Assembly: GCF_900143065.1 (NCBI RefSeq)
Contig: NZ_FRCX01000006.1
Coordinates: 310,001-374,000, forward strand
Length of the DNA stretch: 64,000 nt
Source of the DNA: Duganella sacchari
GTDB taxonomy: Bacteria; Pseudomonadota; Gammaproteobacteria; Burkholderiales; Burkholderiaceae_D
Direction of reading: 5' to 3'
Part shown: piece by piece, positions 8,623-15,635 of the stretch
Layout: the number at the start of each line of letters is the position of its first letter
How positions within the stretch are numbered: position 1 is the first letter of the stretch
Program-made: the position numbers and the translations under genes
The notes under the pieces: generated by a model
Databases searched by the model: none
Told to the model about the DNA's origin: nothing
Seen by the model: only the letters and a program-made list of their open reading frames with translations

Positions 8623-9746
8623 AGCCGGGTAAAGCCGATCTGCAGGCTGGTGGCGCGCAACGGCGCCAGTCCTGGACTGCCATCGCCAAACACGCGCCAT
8701 GCGCCGCGCTGCTCGTAGCGTTCCAGCTTCAGATCGACATTCCAGTCCTTGCCGAGCTGTTTGGCGATCTTGATGCCGGCCGTGGCTGCGCCGAACGCAG
8801 ACAGACGCTGGTCAGCTGAAGTGTAAGCCGGGCCGCCGAACACGTAGCCCGGCGGGAAAGGCGCGCCCAGATTGACGTCATACACCGGATCGAAATAGAA
8901 GTCGGCGGCGCGCTGCGAATACAGGCGCAGGGATGGCGTGACGGTCCAGCCATCGGCCAGCGACTGCACCCACTCTGCTGACAGCGTATGCGCGCGGATG
9001 CCGTAGCTGTCGCGGTAGTAGCGGTAGCTGAAACGTCCGGTCGCATCGGCGTCCACGAAGCGATGGTTCCACTGCATCAGCAGCGTGTCCTGGTTGCGGT
9101 CACGCGGGCGGTTGTCAACCAGTTTGTAGGGATCGGAATAGTAGCCATGGCCGCTGCTGTGGGTGTAGGTGAGCTGGCCGATATCCACCGGCGTGAATAC
9201 GCGCGTCACACCCGCCAGCACGCTCACGGTCTGGCGGCTCTCGTTGGTGACGATCAGGTTGACGGGATTGATGCCGTCGTCGGAACCGCCCAGGCCCAGT
9301 GCCCACGTGGTGTTCTTGTCGTCGCTGTCGATGGTGGTTTGCAGCGACAGTGCGCGCGAGCGGTAGTCATGCTCGGTGGAGAACGCGGCGCCGAAGCTGA
9401 CTGTGCCATGCGGCAGATAGCGGGTGACGGTGACATCGCCGGCCTTGCGCAGGTCATCCATGCGCGAGGCGCCGGAAACAGCGGTGTGATAGCGCGGCGA
9501 GGCGCCGGAGACATCGTCCATGGTGACGCTGGCGGCGATCGACCATTCGCCCGCGACTGGCGCCATGATGGCGACCGATGGCGCGTGCACGCGGATGCGG
9601 TCAAGTCCCGGCTGATCCTCTTTGTAGTCCAGATATTTGACGCTGATGGCGCCGCGTTCGGGCGCCGTCTCGGCGTGGACCAGGCCTGGCAGCAGCATGG
9701 CTGCGGCCAGCAGCGCCTGACCCACTGGTGGTTTGTGGTTATCCAT
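8616..9746 (-). CDS. DUF3570 outer-membrane beta-barrel protein
   Basis: A 376-residue exported protein with a signal peptide ending AMLLPGLVHA. The rest is an alternating amphipathic pattern of beta-strands with aromatic ends and terminates in FTRLW, an outer-membrane insertion signature. The motifs SVKYLDYKEDQPGLDRIRV near the N-terminus and VSGASPRYHT are typical of the DUF3570 family as I remember it. DUF3570, DUF4266, TlpA-like and ApbE genes are often found together in proteobacteria. Its function is unknown; a channel or surface scaffold for a redox protein is an inference. It starts with a good ribosome-binding site (AAGGAA), 11 bp after the DUF4266 gene. Confidence 0.88.
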   Translation of the reverse strand: MDNHKPPVGQALLAAAMLLPGLVHAETAPERGAISVKYLDYKEDQPGLDRIRVHAPSVAIMAPVAGEWSIAASVTMDDVSGASPRYHTAVSGASRMDDLRKAGDVTVTRYLPHGTVSFGAAFSTEHDYRSRALSLQTTIDSDDKNTTWALGLGGSDDGINPVNLIVTNESRQTVSVLAGVTRVFTPVDIGQLTYTHSSGHGYYSDPYKLVDNRPRDRNQDTLLMQWNHRFVDADATGRFSYRYYRDSYGIRAHTLSAEWVQSLADGWTVTPSLRLYSQRAADFYFDPVYDVNLGAPFPPGYVFGGPAYTSADQRLSAFGAATAGIKIAKQLGKDWNVDLKLERYEQRGAWRVFGDGSPGLAPLRATSLQIGFTRLW

Positions 9747-9757
9747 GGTGTTCCTTG

Positions 9758-9973
9758 TCAGTTGCAGCCGCAGCCGCCGCCACCGACGCCGCTGCCGCCG
9801 GAAGCCGCTTCCTTGCTGGCGTAGATGTGTTCATTGAAGCGGGTACCGAGGGCGTCGCCCTGTATCAGCATGTCGGGACGCGCCAGGTGGCCTTTTTCCC
9901 AGGCTTGCACGGGCGGCAGCGCGCAGCCGGACAGTGCGGCTGCCATGGCGCAAAGCGCGATCAGTGTTTTCAT
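9758..9973 (-). CDS. DUF4266 small lipoprotein with Cys-Gly tail
   Basis: 71 residues. A lipoprotein signal ends in LSGC, giving a lipidated Cys at about residue 17. A short conserved body follows (WEKGHLARPDMLIQGDALGTRFNEHIYASKEAA), and then a glycine-rich tail GGSGVGGGGCGCN with two cysteines at the extreme C-terminus. Family assignment to DUF4266 is by recall of this body and tail. It overlaps the stop of the tlpA-like gene by 4 bp. The two tail cysteines make it a plausible redox, metal-binding or modification target of the neighbouring thioredoxin or ApbE enzymes, but this is unproven. Confidence 0.85.
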   Translation of the reverse strand: MKTLIALCAMAAALSGCALPPVQAWEKGHLARPDMLIQGDALGTRFNEHIYASKEAASGGSGVGGGGCGCN

Positions 9974-10458
9974 TTGAGGCCTCCCAGTGCGGTTTTGATG
10001 CGGCTTTCCAGTGCGTCGCGGTCGGCGGCGCGGAAGCCGCTGTGCTCATACAGCACTTTGCCGTCCGGACCGACCAAGACGCTGCTTGGCATGCCTTTGA
10101 TGCCGTAGCTGCGCGGCGTGGCGCCGTTCGGATCGAAGGCGATGGCAAAGCGGGCCGGCATGGCGGCGAGGAAGTTGCGGGCATCCTCGGATTTGGCGTC
10201 CACGTTGACGCCGACGATTTGCAGGCCTTGGGCGCCATAGCGCGCCTGCATCTCGTTCATCCAGGGGAAGGATTGACGGCACGGGCCGCACCATGAGGCC
10301 CAGAAGTCGACATACACCAGTTTGCCCTTGTACTGCTCCAGCTTGACCGCGCCATCCGGCCCGTTCAGAGTGAAGGCTGGCGCCGTGGCGCCCGGTTCCA
10401 GTGCCAGGGCGGAGGCGGACAGGCCGCACAGGAGGTAGGCGGCGATGATTTTTTTCAT
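9970..10458 (-). CDS. TlpA/ResA-like periplasmic thioredoxin
   Basis: 162 residues with an N-terminal signal peptide (MKKIIAAYLLCGLSASALA) and a thioredoxin fold. The active site FWASWCGPCRQSFPWM lies at about 42-57, the cis-Pro loop reads KGMPSSVLV, and PGATAPAFTLNGPDG resembles the AhpC/TSA-like TlpA start. It is likely a periplasmic thiol reductant for cytochrome maturation, copper handling or the adjacent DUF4266 Cys pair. First gene of the leftward operon that ends with dsbD, its probable electron donor. The start codon lies 33 bp from the -10-like box at 10491-10496. Confidence 0.92.
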   Translation of the reverse strand: MKKIIAAYLLCGLSASALALEPGATAPAFTLNGPDGAVKLEQYKGKLVYVDFWASWCGPCRQSFPWMNEMQARYGAQGLQIVGVNVDAKSEDARNFLAAMPARFAIAFDPNGATPRSYGIKGMPSSVLVGPDGKVLYEHSGFRAADRDALESRIKTALGGLK

Positions 10459-10490
10459 TGTTGCTCCAGTGGCTGATTGTTGCAGCAGTC

Positions 10491-10517
10491 AATACCCGCG
10501 CAAGCCAGGATGGTTCA
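10491..10517 (-). promoter_or_regulatory. Candidate ECF-sigma promoter of the tlpA-DUF4266-DUF3570-apbE-dsbD operon
   Basis: On the minus strand TGAACC (10517-10512), a 15-bp spacer, then GGTATT (10496-10491) followed by GAC. The same boxes with the same 15-bp spacing precede the sigma-factor gene on the opposite strand. Neither resembles a sigma-70 promoter. Confidence 0.6.
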
Positions 10518-10549
10518 CAATGGACTGGAGAAAATTTTTGTGTTTGGAT

Positions 10550-10576
10550 TGAACCTTTCTTCCTTCGCTGCGTATT
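10550..10576 (+). promoter_or_regulatory. Candidate ECF-sigma promoter of the sigma/anti-sigma/protease operon
   Basis: TGAACC (10550-10555), a 15-bp spacer, then CGTATT (10571-10576) followed by CAC. It lies 22 bp upstream of the sigma-factor start. Matching box sequence and spacing to the divergent promoter suggest autoregulation and co-regulation by the encoded sigma factor. Confidence 0.6.
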
Positions 10577-10598
10577 CACGGCACCAGAGGAGAAATGC

Positions 10599-11174
10599 AT
10601 GCGGACAGGCAGGGGAATGACGGCGTCGGACGAAACGGATGAGGGAGCTTTGCTGCGGCGGGTGTGCGGCGGGGACAGGCTCGCCTTTCAGACCCTGTAT
10701 CGCGCCTATTTTTCCCGGCTGGCGCGGTTTTTGGACCGCATGACGCGCAATGTGCCGCTGGTGGAAGAGATCATCAACGATACCATGCTGGTGGTCTGGC
10801 AGAAGGCAAATACCTTTGATGGCAGTTGCAAGCTGTCGACCTGGATTTTCGCCATCGCCTACCGGCAGGCGCTGAAGGCGCTGCGCGGCCTCGACGTGCC
10901 GCTGGAGCCGCAGGAGGATCAGCCGGGTGAAGCCGGCGCGGAGCCGGAACATGCGCTGGCCGCGCGCCAGTTGCAGCGTGGCGTCAGCCGGGCGCTGGAC
11001 AGGTTGCCGATGGAGCAGCGCCTGGTGGTCAGTCTGACCTATTACCATGGCATGGCCTATCAGGAAATCGCTGAGACCATGGGATGCCCGGTGAACACGG
11101 TGAAAACCCGGATGTTCCATGCACGGCAAAAGTTGAAGGACATGCTGTCCGATCATATGGAAGAGATGCAATGA
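10599..11174 (+). CDS. ECF-family RNA polymerase sigma factor
   Basis: 191 residues with the two sigma regions of ECF factors. Region 2 includes AFQTLYRAYFSRLARFLDRM and VEEIINDTMLVVWQKANTFDG. Region 4 includes LPMEQRLVVSLTYYHGMAYQEIAETMGCPVNTVKTRMFHARQ, an HTH for the -35 box, split here across residues 140-182. ATG at 10599 is preferred because an AGAGGAGA ribosome site lies just upstream; ATG at 10617 is an alternative. It overlaps the anti-sigma gene by 4 bp. The divergent promoter pattern suggests it reads both operons. The triggering signal is unknown. Confidence 0.92.
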   Translation: MRTGRGMTASDETDEGALLRRVCGGDRLAFQTLYRAYFSRLARFLDRMTRNVPLVEEIINDTMLVVWQKANTFDGSCKLSTWIFAIAYRQALKALRGLDVPLEPQEDQPGEAGAEPEHALAARQLQRGVSRALDRLPMEQRLVVSLTYYHGMAYQEIAETMGCPVNTVKTRMFHARQKLKDMLSDHMEEMQ

Positions 11175-11827
11175 GTACCCACACCACCACCAGCGACGCG
11201 GAACACCAGGCCTTGCAGGATTTGCTGCCCTGGTATGCCTCGGGATCGCTGAGCGAGGAGGAGGCGGGCCGCGTGCAGGAGCATCTGCACAGCTGCACCG
11301 CCTGCCGCGAGGATCTGGCCTGGCAGCGCAAGCTGCTGGAGACGGAAGGGCCGCTGCCGTCGGGACTGGACCCGGAGCGGGCACTGGCGCGCCTGATGCT
11401 GCAGCTGGATGCGGCGCCGGCACAGGCTGCATTGGCCGCATCAGCACGGGCCAGCTTCGGCAACCGTCTGCGCGCCTGGCTGGGCAACGCCGGCTGGCAA
11501 GGCTGGGCGCTCGCCGCGCAACTGGCCGTGATTGCGGTGCTGGCCGCGCAGCTGCTGCCGCATGGCGAAGCGCCAGGTTACCAGGCACTTGGCCGCGGAC
11601 CAGCTTCCACGCCAGACGTGCTGGTGGTCTTCAAACCGGACGCACGTTTGCAGGACGTACAGCGTATCTTGCAAGCCAACGGCGCCCAGATCATCGGCGG
11701 TCCGACAGTCACGGGCGCTTACATGCTGGATGTGGACTCGGACCATCAGGCGCAGCTACTGTCGGCACTGCGCGCTGACCCGTCGGTGGAACTGGCCGAA
11801 TCGCTGACTGCCGCGAGCCAGCCATGA
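11171..11827 (+). CDS. Zinc-finger anti-sigma factor with a subtilase-propeptide-like periplasmic domain
   Basis: 218 residues. The N-terminal cytoplasmic anti-sigma domain carries the HX3CX2C motif (EHLHSCTACRED, about 38-48), which binds zinc and holds the sigma factor. One membrane helix (about 116-136, WALAAQLAVIAVLAAQLL) leads to a periplasmic domain (about 148-218). That domain reads VLVVFKPDARLQDVQRIL...GAYMLDVDS...LLSALRADPSVELAES, the beta-alpha-beta pattern of subtilisin propeptide/inhibitor I9-type domains. A similar block occurs in the pro-region of the protease encoded directly after it. Start ATG overlaps the sigma stop, and its stop overlaps the protease start, so all three are translationally coupled. 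Inference: the protease and this domain interact in signal control. Confidence 0.85.
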   Translation: MSTHTTTSDAEHQALQDLLPWYASGSLSEEEAGRVQEHLHSCTACREDLAWQRKLLETEGPLPSGLDPERALARLMLQLDAAPAQAALAASARASFGNRLRAWLGNAGWQGWALAAQLAVIAVLAAQLLPHGEAPGYQALGRGPASTPDVLVVFKPDARLQDVQRILQANGAQIIGGPTVTGAYMLDVDSDHQAQLLSALRADPSVELAESLTAASQP

Positions 11828-13101
11828 AACGCCTGCTGGCATTGGCATTTTGCCTGTGCTCTGGCGCCGTGATGGCACAGGCAGGCCAGGACTTGCCGCA
11901 GATCGTGCCGCGCATCGATGCGCCTGCGGAAACGCAGCAAGCACCGGGCAATGCCGAAATCCTCGTCATGTTCCATTTGCCGGCGCCGCATTTCCGCGCT
12001 GACCACTATGGCAGCAACAACTACCGCGAAGATGCCGGCCGCGCCGCGCGCCAGCGGATAGCCGCCGCAGTGGCGCAGGACTACAAGCTGGAGCTGATGG
12101 AAGACTGGGCCATGCCCGCGCTGAACGTCGATTGCTACCGCATGCGTTTGCCCGCAGGGCAGGGCGCGGCCACCCTGCTGGATGTCTTGTCGCGCGACAG
12201 CCGCGTGGAATGGGCGCAGGTGATACAGGACTTCGTGGCGCAAGCGGGCAGCGATCCGTTATACCGCACCCAGCCCGCTGCTGGCGCATGGCATCTCGAT
12301 GAAGTGCGCAAGGCCGCGACTGGCCGCAAGGTCACGGTTGCTGTGGTGGATAGCGGCATCGAGAGCAACCACCCCGACCTGGCCGGCCAGGTGACGGTGG
12401 AAGAAAATTTTGTCGATGGCCAGAAGTATGTGCCGGAGCTGCATGGCACGGCGGTTGCAGGCGTCATCGCCGCGCGCGCCGGCAATGGCGTCGGCATTGA
12501 AGGCGTGGCGCCGGATGCGCGCTTGATGGCATTGCGCGCCTGCTGGCAAAGCGGTAGCGCCACGCGCTGCAACAGCTTCACGCTGGCCAAGGCCATGAAC
12601 TATGCGCTGTCGAATGGCGCGCAAGTCATCAACCTGAGTTTGTCCGGCCCGCAGGACAGGCTGCTATTGCAATTGGTTGAAGCAGCGCAGGCACGCGGCA
12701 TACGGGTGGTGGGGGCGGTCGATCCGGCGCGCGCCGACGGCGGCTTCCCTGCCAATACGCCTGGCGTGTTTGCCGTGGCCTCGGACGGCGCCGCGCCGCA
12801 CGCCGGCCTGCATCCACTGCTGGCGCCAGGACGCGATATCCCCACCACGCTGCCCGGCGGACGCTGGGGCGTGGTCAGTGGATCGTCATATGCGGCGGCC
12901 CATGTATCCGGTATGCTGGCGTTGCTCGATGAACTGAAACCGCAGCTCTCCGCTGCCCGGCTGCGGGAAGGAATCGTGCCCGGCGACGCCAGCGCGGTTT
13001 TGACCGGCATTGATCTCTGTGCCACCATCCTCCGACTCACAGGAAAATGTACATGCGCTTGTCCTACCAGCTCCAACAGCCGATTCGTCCGCTCGCCCTG
13101 A
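11824..13101 (+). CDS. Exported subtilisin-like serine protease (S8)
   Basis: 425 residues with signal peptide MKRLLALAFCLCSGAVMAQ, a pro-region (about 45-140, EILVMFHLP...LLDVLSRDSRVEWAQV) and an S8 catalytic domain. Catalytic residues are visible as Asp176 (VAVVDSGIE), His207 (ELHGTAVAGVIAA) and Ser355 (SGSSYAAAHVSGM). The oxyanion Asn is in VINLSLSG-like context. The C-terminus is short and ends in an unusual Cys-rich tail (GKCTCACPTSS) because the frame runs 49 bp into the next gene. Coupled to the anti-sigma gene by a 4-bp overlap. It is likely a periplasmic or surface protease that acts on, or is held by, the anti-sigma factor's outer domain (inference). Confidence 0.9.
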   Translation: MKRLLALAFCLCSGAVMAQAGQDLPQIVPRIDAPAETQQAPGNAEILVMFHLPAPHFRADHYGSNNYREDAGRAARQRIAAAVAQDYKLELMEDWAMPALNVDCYRMRLPAGQGAATLLDVLSRDSRVEWAQVIQDFVAQAGSDPLYRTQPAAGAWHLDEVRKAATGRKVTVAVVDSGIESNHPDLAGQVTVEENFVDGQKYVPELHGTAVAGVIAARAGNGVGIEGVAPDARLMALRACWQSGSATRCNSFTLAKAMNYALSNGAQVINLSLSGPQDRLLLQLVEAAQARGIRVVGAVDPARADGGFPANTPGVFAVASDGAAPHAGLHPLLAPGRDIPTTLPGGRWGVVSGSSYAAAHVSGMLALLDELKPQLSAARLREGIVPGDASAVLTGIDLCATILRLTGKCTCACPTSSNSRFVRSP

Positions 13102-13775
13102 GCGTGCTGGCCTGGTTGCTGGCGCCCGCCGCGCATGCGCAGTTAAGCGGCAGTGCAGGCCTGCTGTCCAATTACATGTATCGCGGCGTCACACTCAGCG
13201 ATGACCGGCCGGCTGCGCGCCTGGCGCTGAACTACGATGGCGCGTCTGGCTGGTTTGCCGGCGGACAGGTGGTGACGGGGCAGCTGGCGGTGGAATCGCA
13301 CCGTAGCGCGCAGTGGACTGGCTATGCTGGCTATGCACAACGCCTGCCGTCCGGACTGGCGTGGGAAACGGGTCTCACCGCCTATGCTTTTCCAAACAAG
13401 CCGCACTGGAATTTCCAGGAAGTGTTCTTTGGGCTGTCAGGCGACACCGTGAGCGGGCGCCTGCACTACTCGCCCAATTACCTGGGCTTTGGCGATCACA
13501 CCTTTTACGGCGAATTGAATGGCGGCTGGCCGCTGGCGCCGCGCTTGCAGGCGTTCTGGCATGGCGGCTATTACTACGCCCGCGATAACGCGCGCACCAA
13601 TCGCGCCGAATCGCGCATTGGCCTGGCTACCTCGTACAAGGACTGGCAGGCGCAGTTGTCGCTCGACCTCACGCGCCAGCGCGGCGGGAGCACCACCGAT
13701 ATCTATGGCAGCAACAACCGCGGCGACAGTGATGTCCGCCATAAGGTGGTCATCACTGTCGCCCGGATTTTCTGA
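13053..13775 (+). CDS. TorF-like putative outer-membrane porin
   Basis: 240 residues with signal peptide (ending LLAPAAHA). An opening QLSGSAGLLSNYMYRGVTLSDDRPA, the hallmark of the TorF (TIGR02001) family, is followed by paired beta-strands and a terminal ITVARIF. The ATG at 13053 has an AGGA ribosome site 8 bp upstream; ATG at 13047 is too close to it. The gene overlaps the 3' end of the protease gene by 49 bp in another frame. It closes the sigma-factor operon, giving that operon an outer-membrane component as the divergent operon has with DUF3570. Confidence 0.82.
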   Translation: MRLSYQLQQPIRPLALSVLAWLLAPAAHAQLSGSAGLLSNYMYRGVTLSDDRPAARLALNYDGASGWFAGGQVVTGQLAVESHRSAQWTGYAGYAQRLPSGLAWETGLTAYAFPNKPHWNFQEVFFGLSGDTVSGRLHYSPNYLGFGDHTFYGELNGGWPLAPRLQAFWHGGYYYARDNARTNRAESRIGLATSYKDWQAQLSLDLTRQRGGSTTDIYGSNNRGDSDVRHKVVITVARIF

Positions 13776-14243
13776 TTACTGCTGCTGGTTGCGTTTGGCG
13801 ATTTCGTTACCGGCGTAGCCGCCGCCTATCGCGCCCGCGATGGTGGCCAGCTTGCGGCCGTTGCCGCTGCCGACCTGATTGCCGAGCAAGCCACCGACGA
13901 CGGCGCCGATGCCGATACCCAGCGGGCTATTCTGCGCTACCGGAGCAGGGGCGGGGGCCTGGGTTTGTGCAACTTGTGCAGGAGGCGCGTACGTGTGGTG
14001 CACCACGGTTTTGTGTTCCACCACGCGGCGTGGTTCTGGCGCCGGCACTGGTGCTGCTGCGACCATGGGTGCCGGTGCGCTCACCGCTGCCACTGGCACG
14101 GCCGCGTCATTCGGCGAAGTCGTCGCATGGGAGCTAGGCAGCAGTCCAGCAATCGATGCGGCGCCCACCAAACTGACCAGCGTTACCGACGCTGCGGCGA
14201 CAGCCATCATGGGATGAATACGGGTGCGTGCAGTGTGTTCCAT
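13776..14243 (-). CDS. Glycine-zipper 2TM domain protein
   Basis: 155 residues. An N-terminal membrane segment (about 10-32) is followed by a Pro/Ala-rich linker (VVHHTYAPPAQVAQTQAPAPAPVAQ). The C-terminal glycine zipper reads GIGIGAVVGGLLGNQVGSGNGRKLATIAGAIGGGYAGNEI, split here for length at about 105-145. The family resembles the rickettsial 17-kDa antigen and YcfJ-type envelope proteins. The ATG at 14243 has a clear AGGAGA site; an upstream in-frame start would add an unlikely basic leader. It ends one base after the convergent TorF-like gene. Envelope stabilising role is inferred. Confidence 0.85.
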   Translation of the reverse strand: MEHTARTRIHPMMAVAAASVTLVSLVGAASIAGLLPSSHATTSPNDAAVPVAAVSAPAPMVAAAPVPAPEPRRVVEHKTVVHHTYAPPAQVAQTQAPAPAPVAQNSPLGIGIGAVVGGLLGNQVGSGNGRKLATIAGAIGGGYAGNEIAKRNQQQ

Positions 14244-14380
14244 TTTGTTTTCTCCTGAAGTTCGCCTTGTATGGCGCTTGTCTGTATAACGGACCAGGAA
14301 GAAAAAACGGTGACACAAAAAGTGTTTCTAGCGTAAGCAGATGTTACGCACGATTTCGACAGGGATGTTATTGTTGAGGG

Positions 14381-15607
14381 ATGTCTTCATTGCCTTCCTC
14401 ATTTCATCGACTGACCATCTCCAATTTATCAGCCCACGCGGCGCAGCAGGTCGGCATGGCCGCAGCGCCCTTGATCGCCGTGACAGCGCTGCACGCCGAT
14501 GTCGGCCAAACCGCATGGATACAGCTGGCGCAGATGCTGCCGTTCCTGCTGCTGTCCATCCCCGCAGGCGTGCTGGCTGACAGGGTATCGCGCAAATGGC
14601 TCATGCGTTCGGGCGAAACCTTGCGGGCGCTGTCGCTGCTTTGCGTGCCGTTCATCGTGATGATGGGCGCCATGAATATCCCGTTTCTTGCGCTGCTGGG
14701 CTTTATCGGCTCGATGGGCGCACTGGCCTACAGCGTGTCGGTGTCGGCGCTGATTCAAGGCCTGGTCAGCCGGGACGTGCTGCCGATTGCGAATGGCCGC
14801 CTGGAGCTGACCCGCAGTATCGCGTTTATTGGCGGCCCCGCGCTGGCTGGCGCCCTGGTGGCGTGGACTGGCGTGAACCAGGCCTTCATGCTGGCGGCAA
14901 CGCTGTCGGTGGCGGCGATCGTGCTATTGAGTGGCATCCCGGAGGCGCCGCGCGGTGACGCACCACGCCGTCATTTTATCGCCGAGCTGGTGGAGGGCGG
15001 CCGGTTCGCGCTGCAGCATCCCTTGCTGCGGCCGGCGTTCGGATTGTCGGTGGTATTCAATACCGCGTTCTTCATCCTGCAAACCGTGTTCATGCCGTAC
15101 GCAGTGACACGGCTGAACATGAACGCCGCGCAGATCGGCGTCACGTTGTCGATGTATGGGATTGGTATGGTGACGGCCGGATTCTGCGTGCCCTGGATGG
15201 TGCGGCGCATGTCGATGGGGCAGATGCTGGCAGGCGGCTCGATGGCCGGCCTGGTGGCGGTGCTGGCGCTATTGGTCACGCTGTGGCATCCCGCGCATTG
15301 GCTGGCCGGCCTGTGTTTCTTTGTGCTGGGCGGCGGACCAGTATTGTGGACCGTGAGCTTTACCACCCTGCGCCAGCTCATTACGCCGGATGAACTGATG
15401 GGACGCGTCACCTCGATTAATTCTTTGGCGACCTACGGCTCGCGCCCACTGGGCGCTGCGCTGGCAGGCGTGATTGGCACCGCGTTTGGCATGGAAGCCT
15501 GCCTGTACGTCGTCACCGGCATTTTTACGCTCGAAGTGGTGTTGCTGTGGATGTCGCCGCTGCCTTGGCTCGATGCGCAGAAACTAAAAAACCCGCAAGG
15601 CCGTTAA
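14381..15607 (+). CDS. MFS transporter of the EntS/MFS_3 group
   Basis: 408 residues with about 12 hydrophobic helices. GVLADRVSRKWLMRSGE is the MFS loop 2-3 signature, and VSVSALIQGLVSRDVLPIANGRLELTRSIAFIGGPALAG is characteristic of EntS-like exporters (given in two blocks: residues about 112-130 and 131-150). GRVTSINSLATYGSRPLGAALAG marks the second repeat. Likely an inner-membrane drug or small-molecule exporter, perhaps for a siderophore; no biosynthetic genes are near. A factor-independent terminator overlaps its stop codon. Confidence 0.88.
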   Translation: MSSLPSSFHRLTISNLSAHAAQQVGMAAAPLIAVTALHADVGQTAWIQLAQMLPFLLLSIPAGVLADRVSRKWLMRSGETLRALSLLCVPFIVMMGAMNIPFLALLGFIGSMGALAYSVSVSALIQGLVSRDVLPIANGRLELTRSIAFIGGPALAGALVAWTGVNQAFMLAATLSVAAIVLLSGIPEAPRGDAPRRHFIAELVEGGRFALQHPLLRPAFGLSVVFNTAFFILQTVFMPYAVTRLNMNAAQIGVTLSMYGIGMVTAGFCVPWMVRRMSMGQMLAGGSMAGLVAVLALLVTLWHPAHWLAGLCFFVLGGGPVLWTVSFTTLRQLITPDELMGRVTSINSLATYGSRPLGAALAGVIGTAFGMEACLYVVTGIFTLEVVLLWMSPLPWLDAQKLKNPQGR

Positions 15608-15620
15608 GCCTGCGGGTTTT
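15588..15620. terminator. Bidirectional factor-independent terminator
   Basis: AAAACCCGCAAGGC, a six-base loop and GCCTGCGGGTTTT form a stem with one bulged A, with T-runs in both directions. It serves the convergent MFS transporter and trypsin-like protease genes. Confidence 0.85.
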
Positions 15621-15635
15621 GCCGGGTTGCCTTGA

